Source: Candidatus Aenigmatarchaeota archaeon (lineage in GTDB: Archaea > Aenigmatarchaeota > Aenigmatarchaeia > QMZP01 > QMZT01). Taken from it: a stretch of DNA of 64,000 nucleotides. This document shows, in pieces, positions 62,325-64,000 of the stretch. A model generated the notes under the pieces. That model was given only the letters and a program-made list of their open reading frames with translations. It was not told the origin of the DNA and did not search any database. The position numbers and the translations under genes were made by a program. Position 1 is the stretch's first letter, and each line of letters begins with the position of its first letter. The stretch spans positions 60,711 through 124,710 of the forward strand of contig JAFGCI010000004.1 of assembly GCA_016932735.1 (NCBI GenBank), in the 5' to 3' direction.

Positions 62325-63256
62325 TCTGTTATACCGTCTGCAGTAACCCGGAAGATAGTCTCCCCGTCAGGTAATGAAGGCGCATCAACCAGCTTAACTA
62401 TTCTTTTGTCTTCTTTGCTCTTTCTTAGATAAAGTCTGAACGTCGATCCGTGACCTATTATATTGCCCCCTATAGGAGAAGTTGGGTCTCCGAAAAGTAT
62501 AGCCGGGTTCGACATTACCTGGTTTGTAATGAAAACGGCTAAATTGTGCACATCTGAAAGTTTCTTAAGGTCGCTTAAATGCCTGTTCAGTTTCTGCTGC
62601 CTGTTTGCCAAAGTTCCACGACCAGTATATTCGGAACGGAATGCACCGGTCACAGAATCAACTATGACCAGCTTTATTTTCTCCTTTCGGGCTATTTCTT
62701 CCGCCTTCTCAACCAGGACAATCTGGTGATCTGAGTTGTATGCCCTTGCGACAAAAATATTCTCCAGAGCAGCTTCGGGGTCAAGTCCTGCGCCCATCGC
62801 CATCTGTTTTATCCTTTCAGGACGGAAAGTCTGTTCCGTATCTATGAATATTGCCTTTCCTCCAAGCCCGCCATCATCTTCTCCCATCTGAACATTGACA
62901 GCTAACTGATGGGCAAGCTGGGACTTGCCTGAACCAAAAGCTCCGTAAGCCTCTGTTATGGCCTGCGTTTCTATGCCTCCGCCTATGAGGTCATCGAGGG
63001 CTTTTGAGCCTGTTGTTATCCTGCCTATCTTGGTTCGTCTTTCCATTGCCTCTGTTCCCGTTTCAAAGCCCATGTTAAGTTTCTCTCTTGCGGAAAGAAT
63101 GACCTTATTTGCAGTATCTTCACCGAGACCGGTTGCTTCCATTATCTCGCCTGCAGAAGATGCAGCAATTGTCATATAATTATCAAAACCGGCTTCTATG
63201 AGCTTTTCAGCGGTTTTAGGACCAACGCCAGACAATTCTTTAATATCATCAGCCAT
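62321..63256 (-). CDS. radA: DNA repair and recombination protein RadA
   Basis: Archaeal RecA/Rad51 recombinase, 311 residues. It has an N-terminal helix-hairpin-helix (ELSGVGPKTAEKLIEAGFDNYMTIA) and a polymerisation/linker region. The ATPase core has Walker A GAFGSGKSQLAHQ and Walker B LVIVDSVTGAFRSEYTGRG. The usual GEFGSGKTQ is varied to GAFGSGKSQ. NRHLSDLKKL and TNQVMSNPA are the loop regions. ATG 63256 (MADDIKEL) fits the family. It lies 13 bp downstream of the RPA gene, a common pairing. Confidence 0.95.
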   Translation of the reverse strand: MADDIKELSGVGPKTAEKLIEAGFDNYMTIAASSAGEIMEATGLGEDTANKVILSAREKLNMGFETGTEAMERRTKIGRITTGSKALDDLIGGGIETQAITEAYGAFGSGKSQLAHQLAVNVQMGEDDGGLGGKAIFIDTEQTFRPERIKQMAMGAGLDPEAALENIFVARAYNSDHQIVLVEKAEEIARKEKIKLVIVDSVTGAFRSEYTGRGTLANRQQKLNRHLSDLKKLSDVHNLAVFITNQVMSNPAILFGDPTSPIGGNIIGHGSTFRLYLRKSKEDKRIVKLVDAPSLPDGETIFRVTADGITD

Positions 63257-63269
63257 ACATTGCACCTCT

Positions 63270-64000
63270 TCACATTATTTTGTTAATCTTTTCAATTTCC
63301 CCAATCATCTCATGAGACCGGATTTCTGAATCGATTTCCTCAACCTCATTAGCTATGAATTCAATATTCCCGCTGAAATCGTTCTCCTTCACCGAACCCC
63401 TCAAAGATAAATGCTTACCCAAAACATCAGAAGAATCATAAATTGTCAAAGGATCCTTTGATTTTTCTATTAACTTTTTAATATCATCCCCAGTCTTTCC
63501 AAGAACCCTTTCTGCATTTTCCTTAAACATGATAGTCCTTATGTTTCCATAACCATCATCAATTATCCCGGAAAGAAGCAAAGCGAATTTTGGGTTGGTC
63601 TCTCCGCACGATTTACAAAGCCACTTATCGTTCATTTTTTCAACCTTTCCTTCACACTTTTCACATACCTCATAATATGGCTTTCTTTTAAAAATCTGAA
63701 TTATTCTACCTTTGATTCTCACTCTGTCACCCGCTTTAAGGTTGTTAATCGTCTTTTCCTGGACTGCCGTGCTGAAAGATACGGCCCTTGCGCTGACTGG
63801 CAGGTTTATACCCAGATCCTTTATTTTTTCAATTTTTCCCCTTTTACCTAGACGAAGCTCTGCGTTGCCAAGGTTATCCTCTTTTGAGAGCATTTTTGTA
63901 ATTTTCACAGTATCGCCCTCTTTGATACAAAATTCATGGAATCTCTCTATTTCATCATTCCAGATAGACAGCCTTATTATACCAGTCTCGTCGCCTAAAA
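63270..64000 (-). CDS. Replication protein A (RPA41-like), 5' partial
   Basis: Single-stranded DNA-binding protein, running off the right edge: the frame is open beyond 63908, where the track places a GTG, and an OB strand (LGDETGIIRLSIWNDE) continues upstream. The part seen holds that OB-fold, a second OB (KAGDRVRIKGRIIQIFKRK) and the archaeal RPA zinc finger CEKCEGKVEKMNDKWLCKSCG (C4 type). It is followed by radA on the same strand. The number of OB domains cannot be counted because the N-terminus is missing. Confidence 0.88.
   Translation of the reverse strand, partial: LGDETGIIRLSIWNDEIERFHEFCIKEGDTVKITKMLSKEDNLGNAELRLGKRGKIEKIKDLGINLPVSARAVSFSTAVQEKTINNLKAGDRVRIKGRIIQIFKRKPYYEVCEKCEGKVEKMNDKWLCKSCGETNPKFALLLSGIIDDGYGNIRTIMFKENAERVLGKTGDDIKKLIEKSKDPLTIYDSSDVLGKHLSLRGSVKENDFSGNIEFIANEVEEIDSEIRSHEMIGEIEKINKIM

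Noticed and set aside
1-64000. CRISPR array, rRNA operon or insertion sequence with transposase
   Set aside because: No regularly spaced repeats, rRNA sequence or transposase-like ORF were found.

Overview
This window is archaeal chromosomal DNA. The evidence is a set of information-processing genes: RNA polymerase subunit L, TFS, PolB, a PolD small subunit, Orc1/Cdc6, Hjc, RadA, RPA, archaeal DnaG, a group II chaperonin, archaeal AlaRS and CCA-adding enzyme, L1/L10/P1, and Dph2. Lipid genes (HMG-CoA synthase, thiolase, HMG-CoA reductase, geranylgeranyl reductase) and AglB point the same way. Genes are tightly packed, and four convergent pairs share 4 bp at their stop codons. PolD, class III pilin signals and tRNA introns at non-canonical positions fit a euryarchaeal or DPANN-type lineage; I cannot name it more closely from this sequence. 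Many genes seem leaderless, with a TATA box about 26 nt before the ATG. Others have GGTGAT-type ribosome sites.

Layout. 1-6.8 kb: the end of a large surface or secreted protein, then TFS, signal peptidase, RpoL, a secreted protein, DUF1512 and Dph2. 6.8-16 kb: HMG-CoA reductase, a phosphoesterase, SecD/SecF, geranylgeranyl reductase, a DUF4430-like protein, and the HMG-CoA synthase/thiolase/DUF35 operon, so the upper mevalonate pathway is complete here. 16-21.5 kb: a probable N-glycosylation group (sugar aminotransferase, Gfo/Idh dehydrogenase, GlcNAc-1-P transferase, AglB). 21.6-24 kb: TrkA, a TrkH gene cut by one in-frame TAG, and NAC. 24-33 kb: a replication region with PolB, a LAGLIDADG-family gene between 42-bp direct repeats, a TctA/DUF112 permease, a regulator, a phosphoesterase, a shortened and apparently inactive PolD small subunit, Orc1/Cdc6, a recognisable replication origin, and Hjc.

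33-40 kb: an acetate and lysine-acetylation island of AMP-forming acetyl-CoA synthetase, an AcuC/HDAC-type deacetylase, a Pat-like fusion (ADP-forming acyl-CoA synthetase plus GNAT) and an OFA-type MFS transporter. 40-45.5 kb: a TrkA protein, a class III pilin-like protein and four tandem paralogous lipoproteins. 45.5-48.5 kb: a tRNA-Ile(UAU) gene that appears to carry three introns, the thermosome, a coiled-coil protein and a type IV pilin. 48.5-58.3 kb: AlaRS, PEP synthase, L12/L10/L1, an orphan protein and the CCA-adding enzyme. 58.8-64 kb: DnaG, an OB-fold membrane protein, an AAA+ ATPase, PRC-barrel and winged-helix proteins, RadA and the 3' part of RPA.

The most unusual items are the three-intron tRNA gene, the degenerate PolD small subunit beside the origin, the acetylation island, the amber-interrupted trkH, and the repeat-flanked LAGLIDADG gene.
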